In this document: piece by piece, positions 36,399-45,890 of the stretch
Numbering within the stretch: the first letter of the stretch is position 1
Layout of the letters: each line of letters opens with the position of its first letter
From: JAFGAS01 sp963809875
Lineage (GTDB): Bacteria > Desulfobacterota > Zymogenia > Zymogenales > Zymogenaceae
NCBI GenBank assembly: GCA_963809875.1
Contig: CAWELC010000011.1
Coordinates: 19,189-83,188, forward strand
Length of the DNA stretch: 64,000 nt
Reading direction: 5' to 3'
The notes under the pieces: model-generated
Databases searched by the model: none
What the model was told of the DNA's origin: nothing
What the model saw: only the letters and a program-made list of their open reading frames with translations
Position numbers and translations under genes: made by a program

Positions 36399-37026
36399 TG
36401 GTTGTGCCTCCGTACCGCCTTACGATCTCGATGAAGCGGCGCATCTTAGCATGATCCTTGATCCCCGGGCTTTCCTCTACTCCCGAGGCCACATCGACCC
36501 CGAAGGGCCTCAAACGGCCGACGGCCTTCCCGACGTTTTGGGGCGTCAGGCCGCCCGCGATAATGATCCGACACCGGGCGGCATCCGCGCCCAGGAGGTC
36601 CCAGTCGAAGGGGACGCCGGTGCCGCCGTAAGACCCGGGGGTAAACGAGTCCAGCACGATGGTGGAGCCGGGCGGGTAGGCGGCCAGCGACCTGACGTCG
36701 CCCCTCTCCCTGACGCGCACGGCCCTGATGATCGGGAAAGGCGCCCCGGCCAGGAAATCCGCCGGCTCGTCCCCGGAAAGCTGCGCGGCCGAGAGGCCGC
36801 ATCGGCCGACGGTCTCGATAATGAAATCCTCCGTCCGGTTCACGAAGACGCCCACCCGGGCGATGAACGGTGAGATCTCCCGACAGATCATCCGGGCGTC
36901 TTCGGGAGAGATGTATCGCGGGCTTGCGGGATGAAACACGAACCCGAGGGCGTCGGCCCCGGCCTTCTCGGCGGCAAGGGCGTCAATGGGCCTGGTAATA
37001 CCGCATATCTTTACACGTACGGTCAT
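36382..37026 (-). CDS. trpF: Phosphoribosylanthranilate isomerase
   Basis: Third-step isomerase of the pathway, 214 residues. VKICGITRPIDALAA includes the catalytic Cys8, and ALGFVFHPASPRYI follows. The general acid Asp is in IVLDSFTPGSYGGTG, and IIAGGLTPQNV provides the phosphate site. GGAGG lies just before ATG 37026. It is a separate gene, not fused to trpC as in enterics. Confidence 0.96.
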   Translation of the reverse strand: MTVRVKICGITRPIDALAAEKAGADALGFVFHPASPRYISPEDARMICREISPFIARVGVFVNRTEDFIIETVGRCGLSAAQLSGDEPADFLAGAPFPIIRAVRVRERGDVRSLAAYPPGSTIVLDSFTPGSYGGTGVPFDWDLLGADAARCRIIIAGGLTPQNVGKAVGRLRPFGVDVASGVEESPGIKDHAKMRRFIEIVRRYGGTTNDEIS

Positions 37027-37035
37027 CTCGCCTCC

Positions 37036-37873
37036 TTACGATGTCTCTTCGGTCGTTTTTCGGGTCAGTTTGCGCAGCGCCCGGCCCATATCCCGGATAT
37101 CGGGTATCTGCATGAGCATCTCTCCGATCAAAAACGATCGGATGCCCAACCGTCCATACCGGTCGATGTCCGCCCGGGACCTGATCCCGCTCAAGGCCAC
37201 GGTCGTGACGCCGTCCGGGATAAGCCTGCCCAGGCGCACGGCCGTATCCCTGTCAACGTCGAGCGTCTCGAGATTCCGATTGTTTATCCCGATCAGAGCC
37301 GGATCCGGCCGCGAGCGCCGTTTCAAGCTCATCTTCGGTGTTTACCTCCACGAGGGGTTCCATACCCAGATCGCGGGTTAGTCCGATGAGATCGGCAAGG
37401 AGCGGTCGGTCAAGGATCTTGACGATGAGAAGGAGGGCGTCGGCCCCCAATACCCTGGATTCGTATACCTGATACGGGTCCACGATAAAGTCCTTTCTCA
37501 AAAGCGGCAGGCCCACCGCGGCGCGCACCTGCCCCAGATAGGCGGGATCCCCGAAGAAGAAGTCCGGTTCCGTGAGCACGGAAAGGGCGGCCGCGCCGTT
37601 TTCCGCAAGACAGCGCGCCAGCTCGGCGGGGGGGAAGTCCGTTCTGATGACGCCGCGAGATGGGCTTGCCTTCTTCAGCTCCGCGATAACGGCGACGTCC
37701 GACGGCTCGGGGGATACGGCGGCGCGAAACCCCCTCGGCGGTTCGAGGTAACCTATCTGATTCCGTAGCTCCTTTATGTCGATCAGGCGCCCGGCGTCTT
37801 CGACGTGCCGCCGCCGGCCTTCGACGATCCGCCGGAGGATCGGCGTCGGGTCGGTTGCATGGGTTGCGCTCAT
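37036..37873 (-). CDS. trpC: Indole-3-glycerol phosphate synthase (one frameshift as given)
   Basis: Closes the indole ring. PTPILRRIVEGRRRHVEDA, VIAELKKASPSRGVI with the catalytic Lys, LRKDFIVDPYQVYESRVLGADALLLI and LIGINNRNLETL are the family blocks. An extra G near 37317 separates ELETALAA from DPALIGINN. About 278 residues when joined. GGAGGT precedes ATG 37873. Confidence 0.94.
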
Positions 37874-37892
37874 GGGTGGTTACCTCCCCTCA

Positions 37893-38918
37893 TCAGCAGT
37901 TGACGCCGGCCGTGAACCGGCGAAGCGCACAGAGTTTTCGGTGAGCGGCGCCGCTGTCCACGGATTCCTCCGCTTTGGCCAGTCCCGCTGCAAGACTCGC
38001 GGCCACCCCGCTGACCACGAGACCCGCGGCGGCGTTGAGCAGCGTCACGTCCCGTCTCGGTCCCCGCAGTCCCCTCAGGAGATCTTCTATGATCCGGGCG
38101 TTTTCGGCGGGCGCCCCGCCCATGAGATCCTCGACGCGCGAGGTCCTGATCCCGTACTGCCCGGGGTCCAGGGTAAATTCGCTCGATTGTGCCGTCATGA
38201 ACGTACGAGACGTTGGTGGTCCCGGTGGTGGTGATCTCGTCCAGCCCGTCCCCGTGGACGATCATCGCCCGCTTGGTCCCGAGCATGACGAGCGCCTCGG
38301 CCATCACGCGGCAGAGCGCGGGGTCGTAAACACCCAGCAGCTGAGCATCGGCGCCGGCGGGGTTGGTGAGCGGGCCCAGGATATTGAATATCGTGCGAAA
38401 GCCCAGCTGTCTGCGCGGCTCGCTCACGTGTCTCATGGCGGCATGCAGCCTTGGCGCAAACAGGAACCCGATGCCGACTTCGTCGATGCATTGCTCGACC
38501 TGCGCCGGCTCGATCGTGATGTCCACGCCGAGGGCCTCCAGGACGTCTGCGCTTCCCGATCGGCTCGATACCCCCCGGTTGCCGTGCTTTGCCACGCGGG
38601 CGCCGGCGCCGGCCGCCACAAAGGCCGCAGCCGTCGAGATGTTGAATGTCCTGCTGCCGTCCCCCCTGTCCCACAGGTATCCAACAGCGCGTTGCCGTTG
38701 AGCGGGTGCGGTGATATTCTCACCGCCTTCTTGCGCATGGTCGCCGCGGCACCGGCGATCTCCTGGACCGTCTCGCCCTTCAGCCGGAGTCCGGTCAGGA
38801 ACGCGCCGATCTGGGCCTCAGAGGCCTGGCCGTTCATGATATACTCCATAGCCGTCTCCATCTCCTCAAAGGTGAGGTCCTGGGCGTCGGCCACCTTCTG
38901 CAACAGGGACTTAATCAT
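37893..38918 (-). CDS. trpD: Anthranilate phosphoribosyltransferase (two frameshifts as given)
   Basis: Transfers phosphoribose to anthranilate. LTFEEMETAMEYIMNGQASEAQIGAFL, DTCGTGGDGS, FNISTAAAFVAAGAGARVAKHGNRGVSSRSGSADVLEALG and FAPRLHAAMRHV are the standard blocks. The first frame break (near 38660) is a missing G in a G run inside GTGGDGS; the second (near 38175) is one extra base. About 341 residues. The ATG lies within the last codons of trpG, giving an 8-base overlap. Confidence 0.93.
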
Positions 38919-39487
38919 GAGTGCCTCCCATTAATAGAAAGTTCTTAAGTATGTGTCTGCCGTGTTCGGTCATGATAGACTCGGGATGAAACTGGATGCC
39001 GAACGTCGGGTAAAGCCGGTGCCGCACGGCCATGATCTCGCCGTCCTCTGTCGTGGCCGTGACCTCCAGACAATCGGGAACCGAACCGGGATCGATAACC
39101 AGCGAGTGGTAGCGCGCGGCGGAAAAGGGCCTGGGTATATCGGCGAAAATGCCGTCCTGGTCGTGGTAGACGGGCGAGCACTTGCCATGCATGATCCGCC
39201 GTGCCCTGACGATCCGGGCGCCGAAGGCGGCGCCGACGGCCTGATGGCCGAGACACACCCCGAGTATCGGCACCCTCGTGCATTTCCTGATCAGATCCAC
39301 CGATACGCCCGCGTCCTGCGGGGCGCCGGGCCCGGGGGAGATCACGATATAGTCGGGAGAGAGCTCCCGCGCCTGATCGGCCGTTATTGCGTCGTTGCGG
39401 AAGACTGCCGGGCTCCCTGCCCATTTCCCCGAGGTACTGGACAAGGTTATAGGTAAACGAGTCGTAATTATCGATCACCAGGATCAT
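38911..39487 (-). CDS. trpG: Anthranilate synthase, glutamine amidotransferase subunit (one frameshift as given)
   Basis: Supplies ammonia to TrpE. MILVIDNYDSFTYNLVQYLGE is the family N-terminus, SPGPGAPQDAG and the nucleophile Cys in ILGVCLGHQAVGAAFGA follow, and the catalytic His is in GIQFHPESIMTEHG. An extra G near 39415 separates MGREP from AVFRNDAIT. About 191 residues. Separate from trpD, unlike enterics. Confidence 0.95.
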
Positions 39488-39496
39488 TGGGTTCCC

Positions 39497-40989
39497 CTAT
39501 CTATACGCCATGTTATCGGCGGCCATCTCGATGGCCCTGATCATCCCCTGTGCCTTATCAGCGGTTTCCTGATACTCCCGCTCGGGATCGGAGTCGTAGA
39601 CGATCCCCGCGCCGGCCTGAATGTAGACCGATCCGTTCTTAATCACCATGGTGCGGATCGTGATGCACATGTCCATGTTTCCCGAGAACCCGATATATCC
39701 CACCGAGCCCCCGTAGGGTCCCCGGCACGACGGCTCCAGCTCATCGATGATCTCCATGGCGCGTATCTTCGGCGCGCCGGTCAGGGTGCCGGCGGGAAAG
39801 GCGGCCCGCAGGACGTCAAAGGCGTCCTTGCCGTTGATGAGTCTTCCCTCGATATCGGAGACGATATGCATCACGTGGGAGTATTTCTCTACCCGCATCA
39901 GCTCCGTGACGCTGACGCTGCCGAATTCGGATACCCGCCCGAGATCGTTTCTCCCCAGATCGACGAGCATGATATGCTCGGCCAGCTCCTTTGGGATCGG
40001 CCAGGAGATCTCGCGGCCAGCCGGTCGTCCTCGGCCGGACTCTTTCCCCTCGGACGGGTGCCGGCAATGGGCCTGATCTCGACCTTCTGCCCGTCGAGCC
40101 GGACGAGGACCTCGGGGGATGAGCCGACGAGGGTCACCGCGTCGAATTTCAGGTAGAAGAGATAGGGAGAAGGGTTGATGGTCCTCAGCGCGCGGTAGAG
40201 ATCGAAAGGGTCGGCGGTCGATCTTGACCTCCAGGCGCCGGGAGAGCACGACCTGGATGATGTCACCGTTTTCGATATACTCCTTGCCGCGGGCGACGGT
40301 CCTGAGAAAGTCTTCCTTTGTGGTGGGTGACACCGGCGACGGCGACTCCGGCCTTTCCGGCCGGCGGCGCGTCGGCCTTGAGGGGGCGGGTCAGGCGCCG
40401 CTCAATCGCCTCGATCCGCCGGGCCGCCTCTTCGTACGCTGAGGCCGTGTCGGCGTCGTCCTCGAGAGATATATTGACCGCCACCTTGATGCTGTTTTTG
40501 ACGTTGTCGAAGATGACGATCGTCTGGGCGATCATAAAGTACATATCGTACGCCGTGAGATCGTCGGACTCCTTTTCGGGAAGGCGCTCTATGAACCGGA
40601 CCATGTCATAGCCGATATACCCGACGGCGCCGCCGAAGAAGCGGGGCATACCGTCCACTTCTACCGCCCGGTACCGTCCCATGAACTCCTTCAGCTTTTC
40701 GAGGGGGTCATCGACCTCGCCCTCGAAGATCGTTCGGCCGAGACGCTTTATCTCGACGAGTCGTCCGCGGCTGCGAAAAACGGTGGAGGGTCCGATCCCG
40801 ATGAAGCTGAACCGCCCCCATTTGTCTCCCCCTTCCACGCTTTCGAGGAGAAAGGAATGGTAGGGGCCGTCCAGTTTCCTGAAGGCGCTGACAGGGCGTC
40901 TCCATATCGGCGAGAAATTCGCGGTAGACCGGGACGAGGTTACCCGTCCGGGATAACCGCTCGAACTCGGAAAACGACGGGGTAAGCAT
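39497..40989 (-). CDS. trpE: Anthranilate synthase component I (about five frameshifts as given)
   Basis: Makes anthranilate from chorismate and ammonia; the pathway's feedback-controlled step. It starts MLTPSFSEFERLSRTGNLVPVYRE at ATG 40989. The tryptophan-binding element LLES is retained (HSFLLESVEGG), and GGAVGYIGYDMVRFIE, GDIIQVVLSRR, PIAGTRPRGK, LVDLGRNDLGRV, GTLTGAPKIRAMEIIDELE and GSVYIQAGAGIVYDSDPE are the catalytic blocks. Breaks near 40905, 40325, 40215, 40015 and 39995 are each repaired by deleting one base; about 495 residues. An attenuator precedes it. Confidence 0.94.
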
Positions 40990-41008
40990 GACCAGATACC
41001 TCCATAAC

Positions 41009-41039
41009 AAAAAAAGCCGCGGGCATACTCTCCCGCGGC
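41009..41039 (-). terminator. Second terminator of the trp attenuator
   Basis: On the minus strand an 8-bp stem (GCCGCGGG/CCCGCGGC, 41032-41039 with 41016-41023), an 8-base loop and seven U residues (41009-41015). It lies only 20 bases ahead of trpE. Confidence 0.88.
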
Positions 41040-41048
41040 CGAGCAAAC

Positions 41049-41082
41049 AAAAAAGCCGCGGGTGTTGAGATTCACCCGCGGC
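41049..41082 (-). terminator. First terminator of the trp attenuator
   Basis: On the minus strand a 10-bp stem (GCCGCGGGTG/CACCCGCGGC, 41073-41082 with 41055-41064), an 8-base loop and six U residues. Its core GCCGCGGG is identical to that of the second terminator, so arms can be swapped between the two. Confidence 0.9.
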
Positions 41083-41124
41083 CTCTATTATCTTGTCTTT
41101 CTTCTTATATAAGGGTAGACGATA

Positions 41125-41220
41125 TTATGGGGCGGACGAACCTCCTCGTATGGTGCCGCGCCACACCCAGCAGATACCGTTGAGCACTACCTGAAACAAC
41201 ATGGGGACCTTTTCGTTCAT
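41125..41220 (-). CDS. trpL: Trp operon leader peptide (attenuation)
   Basis: A 31-codon frame from ATG 41220 to TAA 41125, with two Trp codons separated by one residue in NGICWVWRGT. It lies between the trp promoter and two tandem terminators ahead of trpE, the position of an attenuation leader. An internal ATG at codon 7 (41202) has a better ribosome site (AAGG) and would give a 25-residue peptide. Starvation for charged tRNA-Trp would stall the ribosome at the Trp codons and favour read-through. The peptide is too short to be judged by homology. Confidence 0.78.
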   Translation of the reverse strand: MNEKVPMLFQVVLNGICWVWRGTIRGGSSAP

Positions 41221-41304
41221 CGTTATTCGGTTAATCGTTCAATCTCATTTAGATTCAATCGCATCAATCGCACGAACGCACAAGATCTATCTTGGATTTT
41301 CGCT

Positions 41305-41332
41305 ACTATAGCACGATGCGGCTCTCTGTCAA
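41305..41332 (-). promoter_or_regulatory. Sigma-70 promoter of the trp operon
   Basis: TTGACA (41327-41332), a 16-base spacer and TATAGT (41305-41310) on the minus strand, about 80 bases upstream of the leader peptide start. Confidence 0.75.
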
Positions 41333-41386
41333 TATATTTTTTACACGTATCTCGATATTTTTATCACGTAAGAATATCCGCCCGGG

Positions 41387-42931
41387 TCACCGGTCGGTTG
41401 ACGGCGGCCCCGTCATGGCCCGAATCCGGTCGATCGCGGGGCCGATCCTCACGAACCGTTCGTAGAGTTCATCATAGGGCCCCCGTTCCCGCGACGGCTC
41501 CACCATTTCCGAAAAGAAATCGATGCGGGAAAGCGCCTCGTCGTGATCCCTGAACAGGCCCATCCCGATAAAACCGAATATAGCAGCGCCGACGACCGTG
41601 TTTTCGACCTGACGGGTCAGCCTGACGGGGACGCCCAGCACATCGGCGCGTATGCGGTTCAGGAGCCGGTTTCTTGACCCTCCACCCACGACCGTCAGCC
41701 GGGAAAAATTCGTCCCGGTCAGCCCGCCCAAAAGGGTCAGCGCCTCGCGCAGCTGAAATGACAGCCCCTCCAGGAATGCTCGATAGATGGCACCGCGCCG
41801 GCTCTGGAGCGTAAGGCCCGTTATCGTCCCCGCGGCGTCGTATCTTCGGGCAATTCCCGAGCCTCTGATAAACGAGGGGTAGACCATGATTCCCTCCGCG
41901 CCCCGCTGGACGTGCTCGGCCTCGGCGATCATCAGGTCATAGACGTCCTTCTTTCGTCCCGGGGACCTGAAAAAGGTATCGGCCGCCCATTCAAGGGCCC
42001 CGGAGCCGATCCACTGAAAGCCGGCGTTATAGAGACCGGGCACTGCGTCGCACTCGTTCTTGAGCCCGAGGGCCCTGGCCCGGTCGGAGGTATCGGGTGC
42101 GGTTCGTCGTACGAAGAGGATCTCCCAGGTGCCCGAGCTCAGGACCGCCTCACCGGGCGGGCATCCGGACCCCGCGATCGCAAACTGCGTATCGTGGCCG
42201 GCCGCCACCACGGGGACCTCCTCGGGAAGACCCAGGCGCCTGGCGGCGGGACCGGTTAGCCTCCCGATGATCGTGCCCGGCTCCACGAGGGGGGCAAACA
42301 ACGACCGGTTAAGGCCGATCCTTCCGATCAGATCGGTCGAATAGTCGCGTCGGCGTATATCCAGGAGCATCATGCTGTCGGCGGTGGTGGGGTCGTTGGT
42401 CATTGCGCCCGTCAGGCGGAAGTTGATGATCCCGGGCGTCATCAGGTATCTATGAGCCCGGGCAAGCGTCCCGGGGGCGTTTTGTTCGAGCCAGATCAGG
42501 CGGAAGAGGGTATGCTGGGTCATGACCTGTTCGCCGGTGATCCGAAAGAGGTCGGCCGACGGGATATATTCCTCGACGCGATTGGCGATATCGACCGTGC
42601 GCGGACACTGCCACGATATGACCGGATAGAGGAGGTTCCCGTTTTCATCGACCGGCGCCCCGTCGTCCGAAAATGCGGTGACGACGATCGATCCGACGGC
42701 GTCTTTCCCCACCGCGGCAACCGTCTTTCTCCCGCAGTCGATCAACTTGCGCCAGACGGCCTCGATATCCCATATGAGCCAGTCTCGATCCGGCCGCTGG
42801 CGCACCGCGGCGTTGGGTCGGACCTCCCGATGGACGATATCACCCCTTTCGTTTACCGCGATCGCCCGGACGTTGGTGGCGCCGCAGTCGAACACGAGCA
42901 CGAGCTGTTCCATTAAGCTTGGCGTTGTCAT
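41387..42931 (-). CDS. FGGY-family carbohydrate kinase (L-fuculokinase-like)
   Basis: A 514-residue ATP-dependent sugar kinase. The N-terminal phosphate-1 motif is LVFDCGATNVRAIAV, where the DCGATNVRAIAV form is typical of FucK-type kinases. Substrate-binding QCPRT, VVAAGHDTQFAIAGSG, the second phosphate region LSSGTWEI and the adenosine motif VVGGGSRNRLLNRIRADVLG are intact. Family length is normal. ATG 42931 is used; ATG 42913 is equally possible. No sugar isomerase, aldolase or transporter is adjacent, so the sugar is unknown. It ends just upstream of the trp promoter. Confidence 0.87.
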   Translation of the reverse strand: MTTPSLMEQLVLVFDCGATNVRAIAVNERGDIVHREVRPNAAVRQRPDRDWLIWDIEAVWRKLIDCGRKTVAAVGKDAVGSIVVTAFSDDGAPVDENGNLLYPVISWQCPRTVDIANRVEEYIPSADLFRITGEQVMTQHTLFRLIWLEQNAPGTLARAHRYLMTPGIINFRLTGAMTNDPTTADSMMLLDIRRRDYSTDLIGRIGLNRSLFAPLVEPGTIIGRLTGPAARRLGLPEEVPVVAAGHDTQFAIAGSGCPPGEAVLSSGTWEILFVRRTAPDTSDRARALGLKNECDAVPGLYNAGFQWIGSGALEWAADTFFRSPGRKKDVYDLMIAEAEHVQRGAEGIMVYPSFIRGSGIARRYDAAGTITGLTLQSRRGAIYRAFLEGLSFQLREALTLLGGLTGTNFSRLTVVGGGSRNRLLNRIRADVLGVPVRLTRQVENTVVGAAIFGFIGMGLFRDHDEALSRIDFFSEMVEPSRERGPYDELYERFVRIGPAIDRIRAMTGPPSTDR

Positions 42932-43229
42932 CGAAAAAATAATACGTCACCCGCAGAAAATAATCCATAGAAAAGAGGCAAAATATCTGGTACAATCCCA
43001 GGCAACCGGCAAACGGCACATCCCTTCTATCCTCCCTTCGGCTTCTCCTGCATGTCCGGTAGCGTCAACCAGAGAGCCAGCGCAGCACAAAAATATATAT
43101 ATGCAGCATTACTGGATGGTGGTGCCGTCGTGAACGGGGGCCACGTGCGGCCGGAGTGGCGAGGTCTTCCGGACGCCAACGCTCCCCAACGACACGGTGT
43201 GCGTGGTCACTTTAGCAGGAGGCATGTCT

Positions 43230-43760
43230 ATGAGCGACGAGAACATCTTGACGGGCTTTCGGCCGTCCCGGCGGGTCTTCTTGAAGGGGCTTGCCGTGGC
43301 ATCGGCCGCCGTGGGGGCGGGCGGCGCCCTGTCTTCCTGCGGCGGCTATGAAAAGGCGCCCGAGGGACTCAAGTTCCTCGACGATAAGGGATATGCCGTC
43401 ATCAGGGCGTTTGCCGACCGGGTGGTCCCGCGGGGAGGAGTCTATCCTGAGGGGGCGCTCGATACCGGCGTGGTGGAGTTCTTCGACGGCTTTGCCGCCA
43501 CCGACTATCCCGAGGTTCAGAAAGATTTCAAGAGCGCGATTGCCCTGATCGAGCACGGGCCGCTCTTCATCAAGGGGAAATTCACGCGCTTCAGCCTGAT
43601 GACCCCCGAGGAACAGGACGACTACCTGGCCGCATGGCAGACAAGCTCCGTGACGCTGTTGAGAGGGGCATTCCTGGGGTTCAAGCGGCTCTGTTTCATG
43701 GGGTTTTACATCAACGAAAAGGTGTGGCCTTCCATCGGATACGAGGGTCCGCTGGTCTAG
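43230..43760 (+). CDS. Tat-exported gluconate 2-dehydrogenase subunit 3-like protein
   Basis: About 176 residues from ATG 43230, which has AGGAGG 7 bases upstream (an earlier ATG at 43224 is too close to it). The twin-arginine signal is SRRVFLKGLAVASAAVGAGG, with a Cys at the end of the hydrophobic stretch (LSSCGG) suggesting a lipoprotein. The mature part resembles gluconate 2-dehydrogenase subunit 3 (DKGYAVIRAFADRVVPRGG and WPSIGYEGPLV). Such small subunits partner and co-export GMC flavoproteins; one is encoded 31 bases downstream. Confidence 0.82.
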   Translation: MSDENILTGFRPSRRVFLKGLAVASAAVGAGGALSSCGGYEKAPEGLKFLDDKGYAVIRAFADRVVPRGGVYPEGALDTGVVEFFDGFAATDYPEVQKDFKSAIALIEHGPLFIKGKFTRFSLMTPEEQDDYLAAWQTSSVTLLRGAFLGFKRLCFMGFYINEKVWPSIGYEGPLV

Positions 43761-43791
43761 TCCCCATTTTATCGAGTGGAGGAGTAGTGTC

Positions 43792-45330
43792 ATGTTTATA
43801 AAGCCTGACGATATCGTGTCGGACGTCAACCGCTCGTGTGACGTCTGCATTATCGGCGCGGGTTCCGGGGGATCCGTTATGGCCTGGGAGATGGGCCGGG
43901 CGGGGCTCTCGGTCATCGTCCTGGAGGACGGCGGGTATCACCGGGGGGCGGACTACAACCAGCGCGAGGCCGACATGTTCGGCGAGAACTATGTCGCCCG
44001 CAACGCCCGCGCCACCAAGGACATGGCGATCGCAGTCATGCAGGGACGCGGGGTAGGCGGGGGCTCGACGATAAACGTCTGCGACTGCGTGCGCATCCAT
44101 GACGCGGTGCTTTCCCACTGGGCGAGCAAATACGGCGTGGTCGATTTGACCCCCGAGATTATGGCGCCCTATTTCGAAAAGGTCGAAAAAATCCTCTCGG
44201 TCGACCGCATCAGCGAGGCCCAGATCAACACCAACAATTCCCTCATCAGGAAAGGGGCCGATGCCCTCGGCTACGCGGGAGAGCGGTTCAACAACAACCG
44301 GGTCGGGTGCGTGGGGTGCGGCTACTGCCTGATCGGCTGCGCGTACGACGCCAAACGCGCCGGTCACACCGTCTACGTCCCCGAGGCCGTGGATGCCGGC
44401 GCCGATGTGTATACCTACGCGCGGGCGCAAACCATTACGGTGAAGGATGGGAAGGCCTCCCTGGTCACGGGCTCGATCATGGATCGAAAGACCAACCAGC
44501 CGAAGGTCGCCCTCGGCATCGAGGCCAAGGTGGTAATGCTCGGGGCCAACAGCGTCAATAGTGCCCAGATACTCCTCAATTCCAAGATCTCCAATTCGAG
44601 CGGGCAGGTCGGCAAAAACCTGTCGCTCCAGCCCCAGAGCGCCGTATTCGGTATCTTCGACGAGGTGGTCAAGGGTTATCGGGGGATTCCCCAGGCCTAT
44701 GCGGTGACCCATTTCGAGGAGGCAAACGAGGAAGTGGGGCTTTCCGGCTTTCGGATCGAGGGGATCTTCGGCAGTCCCGGCATCGCCGCCGCCCAGCTGC
44801 CCGGGTTCGGGATGGTGACCAAGGAGCTGATGACCTTCTATCCGCATTTCACCGGCGTCCTGGTACTGGTCCCCGATCATCCGTCGGGCGAAGTGTCGGT
44901 CAATAAATATGGAAGACCCGTCATATCCTACTCGTTCACCGACGAATATAAGGGGCGCCTCATGACGGGAATAAAGGAGGCGGCAAAGATATTTTTTGCC
45001 GCCGGCGCCAGGAAGGTGCTGCTGGCCTACACGGAGCCGACGATCGTGGAAAATGTTTCGCAATTAGATATTATCGAGAAAAAAGGGATAGAGCCCGCAT
45101 CCATCTCACTGATCTCGGCCCACCAGTACGGCACCTGCCGCATGGGGGAAGACCCGAGGACGAGCGTTGTCAACAGCTACGGGAGGAGCCACGACGTTGG
45201 CAACCTTTTCGTAGTGGATGCCTCCACCAATCCCACCTCCTCGTCGACGCACAACATGATCCCGATAATGGCGATGGCCCATCGCACGGCCGACTACATT
45301 CTCCAGGACCGCGATCACTATTTCGCCTAG
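43792..45330 (+). CDS. GMC-family FAD oxidoreductase with four-Cys motif
   Basis: A 512-residue flavoprotein, probably co-exported with the Tat subunit encoded upstream since it has no signal of its own. FAD binding: IIGAGSGGSVMAWEM (GAGSGG at 22-27), a Glu ending the second strand (VIVLEDGG), and GVGGGSTIN (88-95). The active-site pair is His444 (SAHQYGTCRMG) with His487/Asn488 near the C-terminus. Residues 173-183 (CVGCGYCLIGC) hold four cysteines, as in long-chain alcohol oxidase and related GMC enzymes; an Fe-S role is unproven. The substrate is an alcohol or sugar, unspecified. A hairpin follows the stop. Confidence 0.88.
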   Translation: MFIKPDDIVSDVNRSCDVCIIGAGSGGSVMAWEMGRAGLSVIVLEDGGYHRGADYNQREADMFGENYVARNARATKDMAIAVMQGRGVGGGSTINVCDCVRIHDAVLSHWASKYGVVDLTPEIMAPYFEKVEKILSVDRISEAQINTNNSLIRKGADALGYAGERFNNNRVGCVGCGYCLIGCAYDAKRAGHTVYVPEAVDAGADVYTYARAQTITVKDGKASLVTGSIMDRKTNQPKVALGIEAKVVMLGANSVNSAQILLNSKISNSSGQVGKNLSLQPQSAVFGIFDEVVKGYRGIPQAYAVTHFEEANEEVGLSGFRIEGIFGSPGIAAAQLPGFGMVTKELMTFYPHFTGVLVLVPDHPSGEVSVNKYGRPVISYSFTDEYKGRLMTGIKEAAKIFFAAGARKVLLAYTEPTIVENVSQLDIIEKKGIEPASISLISAHQYGTCRMGEDPRTSVVNSYGRSHDVGNLFVVDASTNPTSSSTHNMIPIMAMAHRTADYILQDRDHYFA

Positions 45331-45357
45331 AAAGGACACAAATCTGCCGGCGACTGT

Positions 45358-45379
45358 ACGGGGGGCGCACGCCCCCCGT
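45358..45379 (+). terminator. GC-rich hairpin after the GMC gene (weak terminator)
   Basis: ACGGGGGGC/GCCCCCCGT, a 9-bp perfect stem with a 4-base loop, 28 bases after the stop codon. Only a short pyrimidine stretch (CTCTT) follows, so termination may need Rho or be partial. Confidence 0.6.
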
Positions 45380-45505
45380 CTCTTGTCGCGCGCAAGACTT
45401 CCGATAACCCTCGCCTAATAGTTCTTCCGCTCTGCGGGGAAGTGTGGATCGCTCGATATTTTCCGGACTTCCTCCGCCTATCGCCTGACCATCAAGAGAA
45501 AATGC

Positions 45506-45535
45506 TTGACTCGCTGGGCATATAAAATATATACT
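45506..45535 (+). promoter_or_regulatory. Possible promoter for the surface-protein locus
   Basis: TTGACT (45506-45511), an 18-base spacer and TATACT (45530-45535). If used, the leader to GTG 46103 would be over 550 bases. A palindrome lies just after the start site. Confidence 0.4.
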
Positions 45536-45870
45536 GTGGACGAACAACGATAATAACAGTTGTTATATATCACATTAGGAATCACTAATAAGCCATGCAC
45601 GGGCGCGACAGTCAGCACGAGACAAACCGAGGCGGAGACGGTGTCATCCGATGACTCGTAAACCTGTGCCGTCCTCAGGGGAACACGTGGAGATATCCGG
45701 ACAAATACCCTGTCTTTGCCCCCGGAGCGTGCTGCGTTGGCGCGACGGGAGCCATCCTGTCATTATCGACGCCTTTGGGATTGTCCGCCGCGCTTTTTCG
45801 ACGGAGGGGACAGGGAATCCCGGTCATACGTCACCCTCTATTTCAGTTTCATGCAATGTTTACGGGTGAC

Positions 45871-45890
45871 TTGAAACGGGATTGTTTCAA
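45871..45890. repeat. Inverted repeat TTGAAAC-N6-GTTTCAA
   Basis: Perfect 7-bp arms around a 6-base centre, in the leader region of the surface locus. It could be an operator or an RNA hairpin. Confidence 0.5.

Noticed and set aside
2463..40989. Programmed +1 frameshifting as an explanation for the many broken genes
   Set aside because: The shift sites share no slippery codon, stop or stimulatory structure, and occur in ordinary housekeeping genes up to five times per gene.
45600..45700. Possible c-di-GMP (GEMM) riboswitch suggested by ACAAACCGAGGCGG
   Set aside because: The tetraloop-receptor pattern and conserved core of the class I motif are not in the right order.
45651..45869. A 72-codon frame in the intergenic region
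   Set aside because: No ribosome site, no family resemblance and poor codon character.
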